From the NCBI RefSeq assembly GCF_007751715.1, contig NZ_CP036292.1:4595339-4659338 (forward strand): DNA of 64,000 nt, written 5' to 3'. Source of the stretch: Rosistilla oblonga (lineage in GTDB: Bacteria; Planctomycetota; Planctomycetia; Pirellulales; Pirellulaceae). Below the pieces are notes generated by a model. That model was not told the DNA's origin. It did not search any database and worked only from the letters and a program-made list of their open reading frames with translations. The number at the start of each line of letters is the position of its first letter. Positions within the stretch are counted from its first letter, which is position 1. Position numbers and translations under genes: made by a program. Of the stretch, positions 34,867 through 43,394 are shown piece after piece.

Positions 34867-37470
34867 CTATCGGATGTAAACAAATTCACTGGATGCAACA
34901 ATCGCTTGGCACAACCGCTGCCACGCCTGACGTTCCGCTTCCTCGCGGTCGGTCGACGTTTTCGATAGCGATGCGAACTGCGAAACAAAGTCGAGCGAGC
35001 GGTCTCGTTCGTCGGCGGTCGCCGGCCGGCCAAACGACTGCATGTACAGCTGATCGATCCGCGCGGCGGGATCGCTGCTGTCCTGCAGCAAGCGATCGGC
35101 GATCGACAGCGCGAGCTCGGAGACCCATTCGGAGTTCATCAGGAACAACGCTTGCGGTGCGATCGTGCTGACGTTGCGATTTCCGTTGAGCACGCTCGCG
35201 TCGCTGTAATCGAACAACTGGAACATGTCGTACAGATGGTTCCGAATCACCGGGACGTAAATCGAACGACGATAGCTGTCGTAGGTCGATTTATCTTGCG
35301 AGGTGTGGTTGAAGACATACTCGCGGTTTTTGTACTGCGAGATGTTGCCGCCAACGGTCCGGTCCAATTGGCCACTAACCGCCAACAGACTGTCGCGGAT
35401 CGCTTCGGCCTCCAACCGGCGAAGGTTGAACCGCCAGTACAGCGAGTTGCCTGGATCGGCTTCCACGTTCTTAGGATCGTGTTGGCTGCTGCGTTGATAG
35501 GCCTCCGAGAGCATGATCGTGCGATGCATCGTCTTGATCGACCAGCCCGATTCAACAAATTGATTCGCAAGCCAATCCAACAGTTCCGGATGCGTCGGAG
35601 GAGCCCCTTGCAAACCAAAGTTGTCGACAGTTGTCACCAGCCCCTTGCCAAAATGGCCGTGCCAGATTCGGTTGGCCATCACACGTGCCGTCAGCGGATG
35701 TTGGCCGTCAGTCAACCATTGGGCGAACTGCAGCCGACCGCTGGTCTCCGGCGGCAATGGCGGCTGGTCGGTCGACGCCAGCACCTCGGGGAACCGACGC
35801 GGCACGACATCGCCCAGCGTTAAATGGCTGCCTCGCAGATGAACACTCGTGTCGGCGACTTCGCCATCGATTACTCCCATCGCCATCGGACGTTCGGGAG
35901 CCGAATCCTTCAGCTTCTTCAGCGTCTCGCGTTCGGCTTTCAGAACAGCCGTTGTTTCGGCGGGGAACTTTTTCTCACGCTCAGCTAACGCCAATTCGCT
36001 GTCCGGTTTCTCCAACAGCTTCGTCGCCTCGGCGATGACTTCCGCGATCTTCTTTTCTTGCGCGGCGACTTCGGCGAGATGCTCGTTGTAACGCTGTTCT
36101 TCTTCCGGCGTCTCGATCAGATTTTCGTGCCACTTCGCTACCGTCTTGTAGCTGTCCATGCTCTTGGTGCTTTTGAAGATCCCGGCCAGCCCGTAGTAGT
36201 CGTGGTGGCTGATCGGATCAAACTTGTGCGTGTGGCAGCGAGCGCATCCAAGAGTCAGCCCCAGCATGCTGCGGCCGATCGTGTCGAGCTGTTCATCGAT
36301 GATGTCCATCTCCATCTTGGCTTCATCCTGTTCCGCCAAAACCTTGGGCCCCAACACCAGGTAGCCTGTTGCGATCAGACGCTCGTGCTCGCGAGCGATC
36401 TCGTCTCGCGGTGGCAAGAGATCGCCGGCGAGTTGCTCGACAACAAATTCATTGTACGGCTTGTCTTTGTTAAACGCGTTGACGACATAATCGCGGTAAC
36501 GCCATGCGTGGCCATGGACAACATTTTCGTCCAACCCGTTGGAATCGGCGTATCGGGCGACATCTAACCAGTGCCGGCCCCAACGCTCACCATAATGCGG
36601 CGACGACAGCAAGCGATCGATCACGTTGGCGAACGCTTCCTCCGAATCATCGGCCAAGAAATTCTCGATATCCGCCGGCGTTGGTGGCAGCCCGGTCAGA
36701 TCGAACGTGGCGCGGCGAATCAGTGTCCTCTTGTCGGCTGCGGGAACCCGTTGCAGCCCCTCGGCTTCCAGTCGCGACAGCAGGAATGCATCGATCGGAT
36801 GCCGAACCGGTTCGTCGCGACGCTCTTCAGCCGCGATCGCCGGGCTGGTTTGGTTGACCGTCGGCGGATCGACCTTCGCGACCGGGCGGAATGCCCAGTG
36901 TTGTCGTCCCTTTTCCAGATCGACATCGCCGCGTGGCTTGATCGTTTGCATCCCGTCGCGGCCGGGGTGAGGTGCTCCCATTTCGACCCATCGCGTCAGG
37001 TCGGCGATCTCTGCGTCGGACAGCTTTTCATCGGGCGGCATCTGCAACGTGCTGTCGCGATAACCGACCGCTGCGACGATCAAACTGCCCTGCGGCTTTC
37101 CGGGGATCAAAGCGGGCCCGGCCAAACCGCCGGTGATCATCCCTTCATACGTATCGACTCGCAGTTCCGATTCCGCCGTGTTCTCATCGTGGCAATCGTA
37201 ACAACGCTCCGCCAACAACGGGCGGATCTTCGTTTCGAAGAACGCCATCTGCTTGGCAGCATCGACGGGGGCGTCGCTCGGTTTGGCAGCGGCATCGACC
37301 GGATCGTCGGCCCAAGCCAGATTGCCAACCGCCAGGCAGGCGGTTGTCAGAACGAGCGTTTTCAAAATGGTCCAGCGACACACAGCGAGATTCGCCGTCA
37401 GCAGTGTCGTTTGGGGAGGGGGAGGGAGGGGATGCTGACTGTTAAGGCGGGATGTCATAACTTCTACCAC
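34867..37470 (-). CDS. planctomycete cytochrome protein, PSCyt1-DUF1549-DUF1553
   Basis: 867 residues. A hydrophobic export segment lies around 33-52 (RWTILKTLVLTTACLAVGNL), and an internal Met5 is an alternative start. Haem motif CYDCH (90-94) in PSCyt1 is followed by LQMPPDEKLSDAEIADLTRW. The DUF1549 part has LGCARCHTHKFDPISHHDYY, then a coiled Lys/Glu-rich linker. The DUF1553 part starts at GRLQFAQWLTDGQHPLTARV and ends KTSTDREEAERQAWQRL. It is the partner of the DUF1501 gene 8 bp downstream and starts 1 bp beyond the end of the FecR-LamG gene. Redox role not established. Confidence 0.88.
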   Translation of the reverse strand: MVEVMTSRLNSQHPLPPPPQTTLLTANLAVCRWTILKTLVLTTACLAVGNLAWADDPVDAAAKPSDAPVDAAKQMAFFETKIRPLLAERCYDCHDENTAESELRVDTYEGMITGGLAGPALIPGKPQGSLIVAAVGYRDSTLQMPPDEKLSDAEIADLTRWVEMGAPHPGRDGMQTIKPRGDVDLEKGRQHWAFRPVAKVDPPTVNQTSPAIAAEERRDEPVRHPIDAFLLSRLEAEGLQRVPAADKRTLIRRATFDLTGLPPTPADIENFLADDSEEAFANVIDRLLSSPHYGERWGRHWLDVARYADSNGLDENVVHGHAWRYRDYVVNAFNKDKPYNEFVVEQLAGDLLPPRDEIAREHERLIATGYLVLGPKVLAEQDEAKMEMDIIDEQLDTIGRSMLGLTLGCARCHTHKFDPISHHDYYGLAGIFKSTKSMDSYKTVAKWHENLIETPEEEQRYNEHLAEVAAQEKKIAEVIAEATKLLEKPDSELALAEREKKFPAETTAVLKAERETLKKLKDSAPERPMAMGVIDGEVADTSVHLRGSHLTLGDVVPRRFPEVLASTDQPPLPPETSGRLQFAQWLTDGQHPLTARVMANRIWHGHFGKGLVTTVDNFGLQGAPPTHPELLDWLANQFVESGWSIKTMHRTIMLSEAYQRSSQHDPKNVEADPGNSLYWRFNLRRLEAEAIRDSLLAVSGQLDRTVGGNISQYKNREYVFNHTSQDKSTYDSYRRSIYVPVIRNHLYDMFQLFDYSDASVLNGNRNVSTIAPQALFLMNSEWVSELALSIADRLLQDSSDPAARIDQLYMQSFGRPATADERDRSLDFVSQFASLSKTSTDREEAERQAWQRLCQAIVASSEFVYIR

Positions 37471-37471
37471 G

Positions 37472-39187
37472 TTAGCGATTGGGATTGCCCGTTTCGTAGA
37501 TTTCTAAAATTTCCGCGTCTTGCAACGCGCCATCGATCAAGATGAATTCGTCCATGCGACCGTTGAAGTTGCGGATCGCTTGGGAGCCTTGCCATTGCGG
37601 CCGCCCCCAGTTGCCAAGTTCCGCGTTGCCGATCCGCAAGCGGCCGTCAAATTGTAGCGATTCTTCGTCGCCAACTCGCTGGCCATTAAAGTAATGTCGA
37701 ACCGTTTGCCGACCGCCATCGAAGACCGATGCGACATGGATCCATTGGCCCAGCTGAGTCAGGTCGACTAACGGTTTCGTGTACCGCCACTTGACGTCGG
37801 GTGCACCGCCGACCGAAAGTCCAAGTTGGCCCAATTGGTCGAACTGCCAATGCACTTCGCCATTGTCCCACTGGTCGGTCAAAAGGAGCGAGCTGAGCAT
37901 TCGGTCGAGGCCATCGACGCGGACCCAAGCGGCCAGCGTGAGCGATTCGAAGTCGCCGGCGACATGGAACCGAACGCGATCGCTGGGGCGTTTGAAGTCC
38001 AACGCTCCCTTTTGCGGCCAGCGGCCCTGTGTCCACGCGCCCCCAACAACCGCTCCGTCCAGCTTCCGCGTGTCGGAAGCTTGGTTGCGAAGCGTCGATG
38101 TCGTGGCATCTGGAGATTCAAAGTTGTAATAAAGCAGCAGTCGCGGGTCGTTGCGGAACTCCTCGCTCCAGCGTTGCCAGCGGCGATAGCCTTCGCGGAT
38201 CTGCTGCGAACGTTTTTCACGCAGCAACAATTCCGAAGGCATCGCCGTGACCTGGTCCGACAGCGGCGTCGAGCGTCCCTGGACGTCGACGCTGATCGCT
38301 TGCCCGGTTTCCAACGAGTGCAACATGTCGCCGTCCGGCTTGCTCGCCGGTTCGTACAATTCGACCAAACCATCGAAGACGCGAACCTCGGTCCGCTGGC
38401 CGGGAGTCGCCGAAACGCCAAACTCTGTCCCGAGGTCGACGATCTTGGTTTCGGAGGTCAGGACGGTGAAGCCGCGAGCCGGCACGGGGACCTGAGCCCA
38501 AGCCTGTCCCGAGTGCAACATGACTTGATCCGGGTCGTTGATCTCCAACCGCGCCGGACCTTCCAGCGTCAGCGTCGCACCGCGGAAGAACTGCATCTGC
38601 ACCAAACCCGATTCGAGCTCGATGATCTCGCGCGGCGAGACCGAATCGCCCACCTCGTATTGATTTGTCCCAGCCCAGGTGACGTCGACGACCTGCTTGA
38701 GAATCGCAACTGAATCGTCGACAGGTTCCTGAGGGATGACCGCTGGTTGAGGCGGTTCGGGCAATTGTCCGCCCGCGGCATTGGCGATCGAGGGTGCCGA
38801 ATGTCGTCCCTGCCACAGGCCAGTCGACAGACCAGCGCCAAACGCGATCACGATGCTGGCCGCCAAGGCACCCGCGACGATGGGAGCCCAGCGGCGGATA
38901 ACGCTCCGTTCGGCAAGCTTCCCCGAACGGTTGAGCACTCGGTTAAGGAAGTCGAACTTCTGCGATTCGGCTTCCAGTCGTTGATCCAACCGCTCCGCGA
39001 ACAGCTCCGCCGATCGATCTTCTCCGGCGACCATCGCCAGCGCCTCGGCCATCTGGACCTCTTCGCGATACCGCTGCCGCAGCGATTCATCGCCCGCGAT
39101 CATCTTTCCCAAGCGATCGAGATCCTCGTCGCCGATCGCGTCATCCAAAAACTGGCTCAGCAGTTCATCAAAGGTATGTTCGTTCAT
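37472..39187 (-). CDS. FecR-like transmembrane regulator with C-terminal LamG domain
   Basis: 571 residues from the ATG at 39187, whose ATGA overlaps the stop of the sigma gene. A cytoplasmic anti-sigma-like part (EHTFDELLSQFLDDAIGDED, about 1-95) precedes one membrane helix (APIVAGALAASIVIAFGAGL, about 106-125). A FecR-like domain comes next (GLVQMQFFRGATLTLEGPAR, then TSETKIVDLGTEFGVSA). The last 180 residues form a LamG/concanavalin-like fold (ALDFKRPSDRVRFHVAGDFE, LTLAAWVRVDGLD and FNGRMDEFILIDGALQDAE). This type links sensing of an outside ligand, probably a sugar, to the ECF sigma factor encoded just upstream. Confidence 0.85.
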   Translation of the reverse strand: MNEHTFDELLSQFLDDAIGDEDLDRLGKMIAGDESLRQRYREEVQMAEALAMVAGEDRSAELFAERLDQRLEAESQKFDFLNRVLNRSGKLAERSVIRRWAPIVAGALAASIVIAFGAGLSTGLWQGRHSAPSIANAAGGQLPEPPQPAVIPQEPVDDSVAILKQVVDVTWAGTNQYEVGDSVSPREIIELESGLVQMQFFRGATLTLEGPARLEINDPDQVMLHSGQAWAQVPVPARGFTVLTSETKIVDLGTEFGVSATPGQRTEVRVFDGLVELYEPASKPDGDMLHSLETGQAISVDVQGRSTPLSDQVTAMPSELLLREKRSQQIREGYRRWQRWSEEFRNDPRLLLYYNFESPDATTSTLRNQASDTRKLDGAVVGGAWTQGRWPQKGALDFKRPSDRVRFHVAGDFESLTLAAWVRVDGLDRMLSSLLLTDQWDNGEVHWQFDQLGQLGLSVGGAPDVKWRYTKPLVDLTQLGQWIHVASVFDGGRQTVRHYFNGQRVGDEESLQFDGRLRIGNAELGNWGRPQWQGSQAIRNFNGRMDEFILIDGALQDAEILEIYETGNPNR

Positions 39188-39702
39188 CCGCCCGCCTGCT
39201 GGAATCGAGTTTCTACGCATTGCCGCAACAATCCCCGAAATCGCGACAGCGCTTGTCGCACCGCTGCGGGGGTCATGTCGGTTTGGTCGGCCAGCTGGGA
39301 TGCGTTTTGCCCCTGCTGATACCGGCCGTCGACCAACGCTCGGCCGTGTTGAGGCAGCTTTTCCAAGCAGACCTTTAACGCGGCGAACCACTCCTCGGTC
39401 CAAGCGTCCGAATCGGGCTCGTCGGCCAATCCCAGCATCACGTCGGTTAGCGAGGTGTTGACCACTCGGCGGCGGCGAGTCGATTTCCTCGCCTCGTTGC
39501 GGACCAAATTCCGGGCGATCGCACGCAGCCATGGACCAGCCTGATCGATGTCTTCGAGCATCTCCAGCCGTTCGTACGCGATCACAAAGACATCCTGGGC
39601 CAGGTCGTCGACAGCATCTGGCGCCGCACCCAACATCCGGATAAACATCCGAATGCGGCCTTGGTGCTCTAAGACGATCTTTGTGAAGTCACCGCGTTGC
39701 AT
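39184..39702 (-). CDS. ECF RNA polymerase sigma factor
   Basis: 172 residues from the ATG at 39702, which has AAAGGGA four bases upstream; an ATG at 39759 lacks one. Sigma region 2 is visible (IVLEHQGRIRMFIRMLGAAP, DDLAQDVFVIAYERL, WLRAIARNLVRNEARK). Region 4 follows (LEKLPQHGRALVDGRYQQGQ, ASQLADQTDMTPAAVRQALS). It is the first gene of the operon with the FecR-LamG protein (4 bp overlap), cytochrome protein and DUF1501 protein, so it probably drives that operon, with the FecR-like protein as its membrane regulator. Confidence 0.88.
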   Translation of the reverse strand: MQRGDFTKIVLEHQGRIRMFIRMLGAAPDAVDDLAQDVFVIAYERLEMLEDIDQAGPWLRAIARNLVRNEARKSTRRRRVVNTSLTDVMLGLADEPDSDAWTEEWFAALKVCLEKLPQHGRALVDGRYQQGQNASQLADQTDMTPAAVRQALSRFRGLLRQCVETRFQQAGG

Positions 39703-40700
39703 CGTTCCCTTTCGTTGCTTGCTATTACCATGTCGCGACGCCATCCAGTGTGACAGCATTTTTTCGGAAATGCAGGTTTACGCGGCAAATCACTACTCGC
39801 AAGCAGCCAACCGGCGGTCGATCGCACACAAATCCAGACAAATCCCCAAGGTTGAGCCCTCGCGACGCCTCGGTTAGCTTGCCAAGTTATCAAAACCAGC
39901 CTGATTTGGACCGCGAATCGCCCCCCAGGTCTCGGTTCGCCAGTCGTCCCGCACCGATCGACGGCATTACCGCCCCCCATCAGAGCTGTCCGAAAAGAGA
40001 CTCTCTCCGATGCTTCGATCCCCGACGCTGCACAACTCTCGGTCGCCTTGAAACAAGCACACTGATATCGAGAAGACGGGCGCCACTTGTGGGACGCCGG
40101 ACGCTGCTTTGGGTCGATTCATTAGGTCTCGAATACCAACATGTCCGCGGCGACAAAAAAAAGAACTCGAATATCAGCGATATTTTCCGGTGCAACTACC
40201 GTCACCGCATGGGTGGATGCTGAGGCTAATCAACGCCCCGCCGTCGGTTCGTTCTCCAGGTGAACGACCGAAAACGCTCAGCAAGCTCAACGCTCTTGCG
40301 AACACTGACACAGACACGCATAACGCGGCAGCAAACGGCCGGCACTGTCTGACATCTGCAGCGGCCGGACCTCCCCTAACGAGTCGTCTCAGGGCAGCCA
40401 TTCGCCTTTTGAGCTTCCCGCGCCGCTGGACACATACGCCTATGCTGCCATCGAACGCGTGCCTAAGATTCCCTTGTACCGCTCATCTCAAAGCAACAAC
40501 TCAGCCGCACCGACTGCTCCTCATCTTCGCGGCCGAGATTGACGACACGCTATGCCACTTGCAACCACACGTTGCCGGTGTGCACTACGCGTCGCACAGC
40601 TTACCAACTCGTTTCGCCGTGACGTCAGGCGTCGCTGCGAAACGGTTACTTTTCCGAAACGAAAGTTTCGCTATTCCCCGAATCGTTGGAGTATTCGCCG
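39703..40700. other. 1 kb gap between divergent sigma and lipoprotein genes
   Basis: Several long frames cross it, but their products (Arg/Ser/Pro-rich, no domain) look like chance. Near its right end lie two inverted repeats: CGTTTCGC / GCGAAACG (40610-40617, 40637-40644) and the hairpin CGAAAC-GAAA-GTTTCG (40655-40670). They may form a structured leader of the lipoprotein/DUF1559 transcript. Confidence 0.5.
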
Positions 40701-40862
40701 ATGAATCTAGCGCGCACCGGTCTTTCGATCCTTCTACTTAGTTTTGTTTTTGTCGCCGGTTGCCAAGAGCAACCAGCAGACCCTAACGACAACTACACCC
40801 CGACCCCCGATATCGAAACACCGTCGCCAGGGGGAATGGAGTCGACACCGACACCTTCGTAG
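40701..40862 (+). CDS. small lipoprotein (53 aa)
   Basis: A short gene starting at an ATG with GGAG nine bases upstream. The signal peptide ARTGLSILLLSFVFVAGC carries a lipobox (VAGC, Cys20), and the remaining 33 residues are Pro/Thr/Glu-rich (QPADPNDNYTPTPDIETPSP). It is therefore probably a membrane-anchored low-complexity tail. Small lipoproteins of this kind commonly sit directly before DUF1559 genes in planctomycetes; here the gap is 171 bp. Function unknown. Confidence 0.75.
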   Translation: MNLARTGLSILLLSFVFVAGCQEQPADPNDNYTPTPDIETPSPGGMESTPTPS

Positions 40863-41033
40863 GATCGTTTTACCCCGGTCGCCGGATCTCTCACAGATCC
40901 GTTCCCTTTTTCTTCTTATCTGTTCAAAGCTGATCGATTCGCCAGCGGACTGAATTCCTTGAATTCGCGTAGCGTTTCGACTGCTCTTTTCTATTGGTTC
41001 GTGCTTTTCTGTTTTCTTTTCGTGGAGGTTCTT

Positions 41034-42032
41034 ATGAAACGTAGTCGTTCAGGTTTTACATTGGTGGAATTATTGGTGGTCATCGCGATCATCGGTATCT
41101 TGGTGGGGTTGTTGTTACCCGCGGTCCAAGCGGCTCGCGAAGCTGCCCGCCGGATGCAGTGCAGCAACAATCTGAAGCAGATTGGTTTGGCATTGCACAA
41201 CTACCACGACACCTACAAAAAGTTCCCAGCCGCTTGGCTGTCGAACAAAGGGGAAGCGGGCGTCAAAACGACCGACAAATCGTATTGGGGTTGGGGTGCA
41301 TCGATCCTTCCGTTTGTCGAACAACAACCGTTGTTTGATGCGTTGCAAGTCGGGACGATCAAGTTGCACGACGCAGCCAACACGCCCGAACTGTTGGCGC
41401 TGATGCAAACGCCTCTCGCCGCGTTCCGCTGCCCTTCGGATATCGCTCCGGATTTCAACACACACACCGAACGCAAACTGCACTCGGGACTCGGCGGTGC
41501 AAGCGATGCACAGATCGCGACCAGCAACTACGTCGCCAGCAACGATACGTGGGAGCCTCGCGACGATCCACGAGCCGGCGAAAAAGGTCCGTTCGAAGAG
41601 AACGACAACGCTTCATTCCGTGACATCATCGACGGAACGTCAAACACGATCGCCGTCGGCGAACGACGTTGGCAGCACCGCGCTCCCAACGGCAACCTGC
41701 GAATCGAAGCTGCCGGCACGGTGTTTGGAATTGGTGACAAGAAGAACACCGGTTGGACATCTGCGGTTGTCGGCACCGGAATCGTGAAGATGAACACTTT
41801 GCAAGATTCGTGGCGCTGCCAACAAGGTTTCTCCAGCGTCCATCCCGGTGGCGCAATGTTCGTCTTCTGTGACGGCAGCGTTCACTTTGTCGGCGACACC
41901 GTCGAATTCGAAATGAACGCCGAAACGGACGTAGCCAGCGCGAACTACCAAATGAATCTGCACGGCGGATACGACAACGTCTATAACAAACTGATCGCTC
42001 GCGACGACGGCCGCCCCGTAGTGCTGCCATAG
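41034..42032 (+). CDS. DUF1559 prepilin-like (type II pseudopilin-type) protein
   Basis: 332 residues from the ATG at 41034, preceded by GGAGG five bases upstream; an ATG at 40959 would add a hydrophobic leader and has no RBS. The N-terminal methylation/cleavage motif is RSRSGFTLVELLVVIAIIGI, where cleavage after Gly is expected. DUF1559 blocks follow: AVQAAREAARRMQCSNNLKQ, IGLALHNYHDTYKKFP, and near the end SSVHPGGAMFVFCDGSVHF. The family is hugely expanded in planctomycetes and thought to form surface structures. Role unproven. Confidence 0.92.
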   Translation: MKRSRSGFTLVELLVVIAIIGILVGLLLPAVQAAREAARRMQCSNNLKQIGLALHNYHDTYKKFPAAWLSNKGEAGVKTTDKSYWGWGASILPFVEQQPLFDALQVGTIKLHDAANTPELLALMQTPLAAFRCPSDIAPDFNTHTERKLHSGLGGASDAQIATSNYVASNDTWEPRDDPRAGEKGPFEENDNASFRDIIDGTSNTIAVGERRWQHRAPNGNLRIEAAGTVFGIGDKKNTGWTSAVVGTGIVKMNTLQDSWRCQQGFSSVHPGGAMFVFCDGSVHFVGDTVEFEMNAETDVASANYQMNLHGGYDNVYNKLIARDDGRPVVLP

Positions 42033-42064
42033 TCCCCAACAGTTTTGTTGACGCTAACGCGATC

Positions 42065-42101
42065 GGACTTCTCGCCCTCTTGGTGCGAGGAGTCCTTTTT
42101 T
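42065..42101 (+). terminator. intrinsic terminator of the DUF1559 gene
   Basis: An 11 bp stem, GGACTTCTCGC paired with GCGAGGAGTCC (one G-T pair), with a loop of about nine bases. TTTTTT follows at 42096-42101. It lies 33 bp after the stop codon. Confidence 0.85.
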
Positions 42102-42161
42102 ATTGGCCGCGTGGAAACGGCCGGGAGCCCGATTCAACTTGCGCCCGCAGGCTGGAGTCCG

Positions 42162-42737
42162 CTACTTTGCAGGCTTCGCTTCGAGTACCGGGATGCTGAT
42201 CACAAGCCCAGTGAACTTGGCTTCTTTTGTTGGCTTCTTGAAGAAACCATCGTGGCAACCGATGCATCCGCCCGACATCGGGATCGCCGTAGCCCGGCGA
42301 TAGTAGCCATCCTCGACGATGTCGACAGCTGGTTCTCCCTTGGCGATCTCGTCGGCGGCGTGCTGTTCGAACTTCGACTTCGGTTTGTGATGGATGCTCA
42401 TCGGTTTTAGGTTGACCGATATCCAACGCGCTTCGGTGTGGGAGTCGCGCTGAATCTCTTCGAAGATATCCTCCATTGCTCGAGCTGGCACAATCGCTCG
42501 CCCGCCGTGGAAATAGCGATGGTGCATCACATCGAGGGTGGCGGCGTAGATGTCGTGCATCAACCGAGCGCGTTGGCGAGCCTCCGCGACCGGCATCCGC
42601 TGCGCATCGGGGATCGCCTTCGCCTCGGGCTCTGATTTCTCAGCGGCGGGAGGATCGCCGCGGCCGACTTGCACCGCTACGCAGATCAAAACAAAAGCAC
42701 ACGCTCGAATCATCCACCCGCGGAACAACATCGCCAC
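42162..42737 (-). CDS. Tll0287-like (DUF3365) haem-domain protein
   Basis: 191 residues. The export leader MAMLFRGWMIRACAFVLICV precedes a domain of the Tll0287/DUF3365 type (RARLMHDIYAATLDVMHHRY, RDSHTEARWISVNLKPM). The C-terminal CIGCH motif (158-162) should bind haem c. Such periplasmic domains are sensor or redox parts. It follows the Rrf2 gene with a 15 bp gap and is probably cotranscribed, which suggests redox or nitric-oxide-related control. The ligand is unknown. Confidence 0.75.
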   Translation of the reverse strand: MAMLFRGWMIRACAFVLICVAVQVGRGDPPAAEKSEPEAKAIPDAQRMPVAEARQRARLMHDIYAATLDVMHHRYFHGGRAIVPARAMEDIFEEIQRDSHTEARWISVNLKPMSIHHKPKSKFEQHAADEIAKGEPAVDIVEDGYYRRATAIPMSGGCIGCHDGFFKKPTKEAKFTGLVISIPVLEAKPAK

Positions 42738-42752
42738 TCTCCTACACGTTGA

Positions 42753-43172
42753 TTAAACTTCACACAGCGGCACGATCGGGCTGGTCGATTCGACCAACTG
42801 CTTAATCGTGACACCTTGAAACGCCTCTTCTGTCGCGGCATAAGCGCGATCGAGTTCCGCATGCAGCGGACATAACTGAGTATGGGAAGCGAGGCCCAAC
42901 GGACACTTGCGAATCCGCTCCAGCGGCCCCACCGCGTTGACGACCTCCAAGATCGTAACCTCTCCGGTTTCGCGAGCCAGCAGATAACCGCCGCCCGGAC
43001 CGGGACGCGATTGAACCAGCCCCGCTGCTGCAAGATCCTGCAACACGCGGTTTAGATAACGACGGGGGACTTTCGTTTTTTCCGCCAGCGCGTCGGCGGG
43101 AGAAGTCGTTCCCGGCTGGGCTCCCAAGCAGGCGACCGCTCGCAGCGCGTATTCAGCTGTTTTAGAAAGCAT
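42753..43172 (-). CDS. Rrf2-family transcription regulator
   Basis: 139 residues. The winged helix spans about 1-80 ([48 protein letters not shown]). The iron-sulfur loop region holds Cys90 and Cys101 ([20 protein letters not shown]), with further Cys at 15 and 137. NsrR and IscR use three Cys in this loop; only two are seen here, so a cluster, if present, would use another ligand. It is divergent from the haem protein gene at 43395, and a 9 bp perfect inverted repeat sits between them. Confidence 0.85.
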   Translation of the reverse strand: MLSKTAEYALRAVACLGAQPGTTSPADALAEKTKVPRRYLNRVLQDLAAAGLVQSRPGPGGGYLLARETGEVTILEVVNAVGPLERIRKCPLGLASHTQLCPLHAELDRAYAATEEAFQGVTIKQLVESTSPIVPLCEV

Positions 43173-43233
43173 GTTGGCTTCTCTCGATGGGCTCGCAAGG
43201 ACCAGGTCTCGGCAGCAGAAATCGACCTGTTTC

Positions 43234-43262
43234 TTGACACAGGAGGCTCAATTCTATACACT
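43234..43262 (+). promoter_or_regulatory. sigma-70-type promoter for the haem protein gene
   Basis: -35 TTGACA (43234-43239), 17 bp spacer, -10 TACACT (43257-43262). An overlapping TATACA gives a 15 bp spacer. It would give a leader of about 125 bases before the ATG at 43395. Confidence 0.65.
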
Positions 43263-43268
43263 TTGGTG

Positions 43269-43295
43269 CAGGTTCGCAACCATTTCGCGAACCTG
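43269..43295. promoter_or_regulatory. inverted repeat, probable operator at the transcription start
   Basis: CAGGTTCGC (43269-43277) and GCGAACCTG (43287-43295) form a perfect 9 bp inverted repeat with a 9 bp centre, just beyond the -10 box. It is a good candidate site for the divergently encoded Rrf2 regulator. Confidence 0.55.
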
Positions 43296-43394
43296 GTGCC
43301 CCTCAGACTAACTTGCCTTCCCCGATCAACGCCAGGCGTGATCTCCGCCTAGTCCCCTCCCCACCTTCAAAGCGTTGCTGGAGCAAAAGATCTC

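Noticed and set aside
36571-37545. 324-codon plus-strand frame
   Set aside because: Antisense to the cytochrome gene, whose haem motifs and domain order are clear.
40109-40741. 210-codon plus-strand frame before the lipoprotein gene
   Set aside because: Product is Arg/Ser/Pro-rich with no domain and overlaps the better-supported small lipoprotein start.
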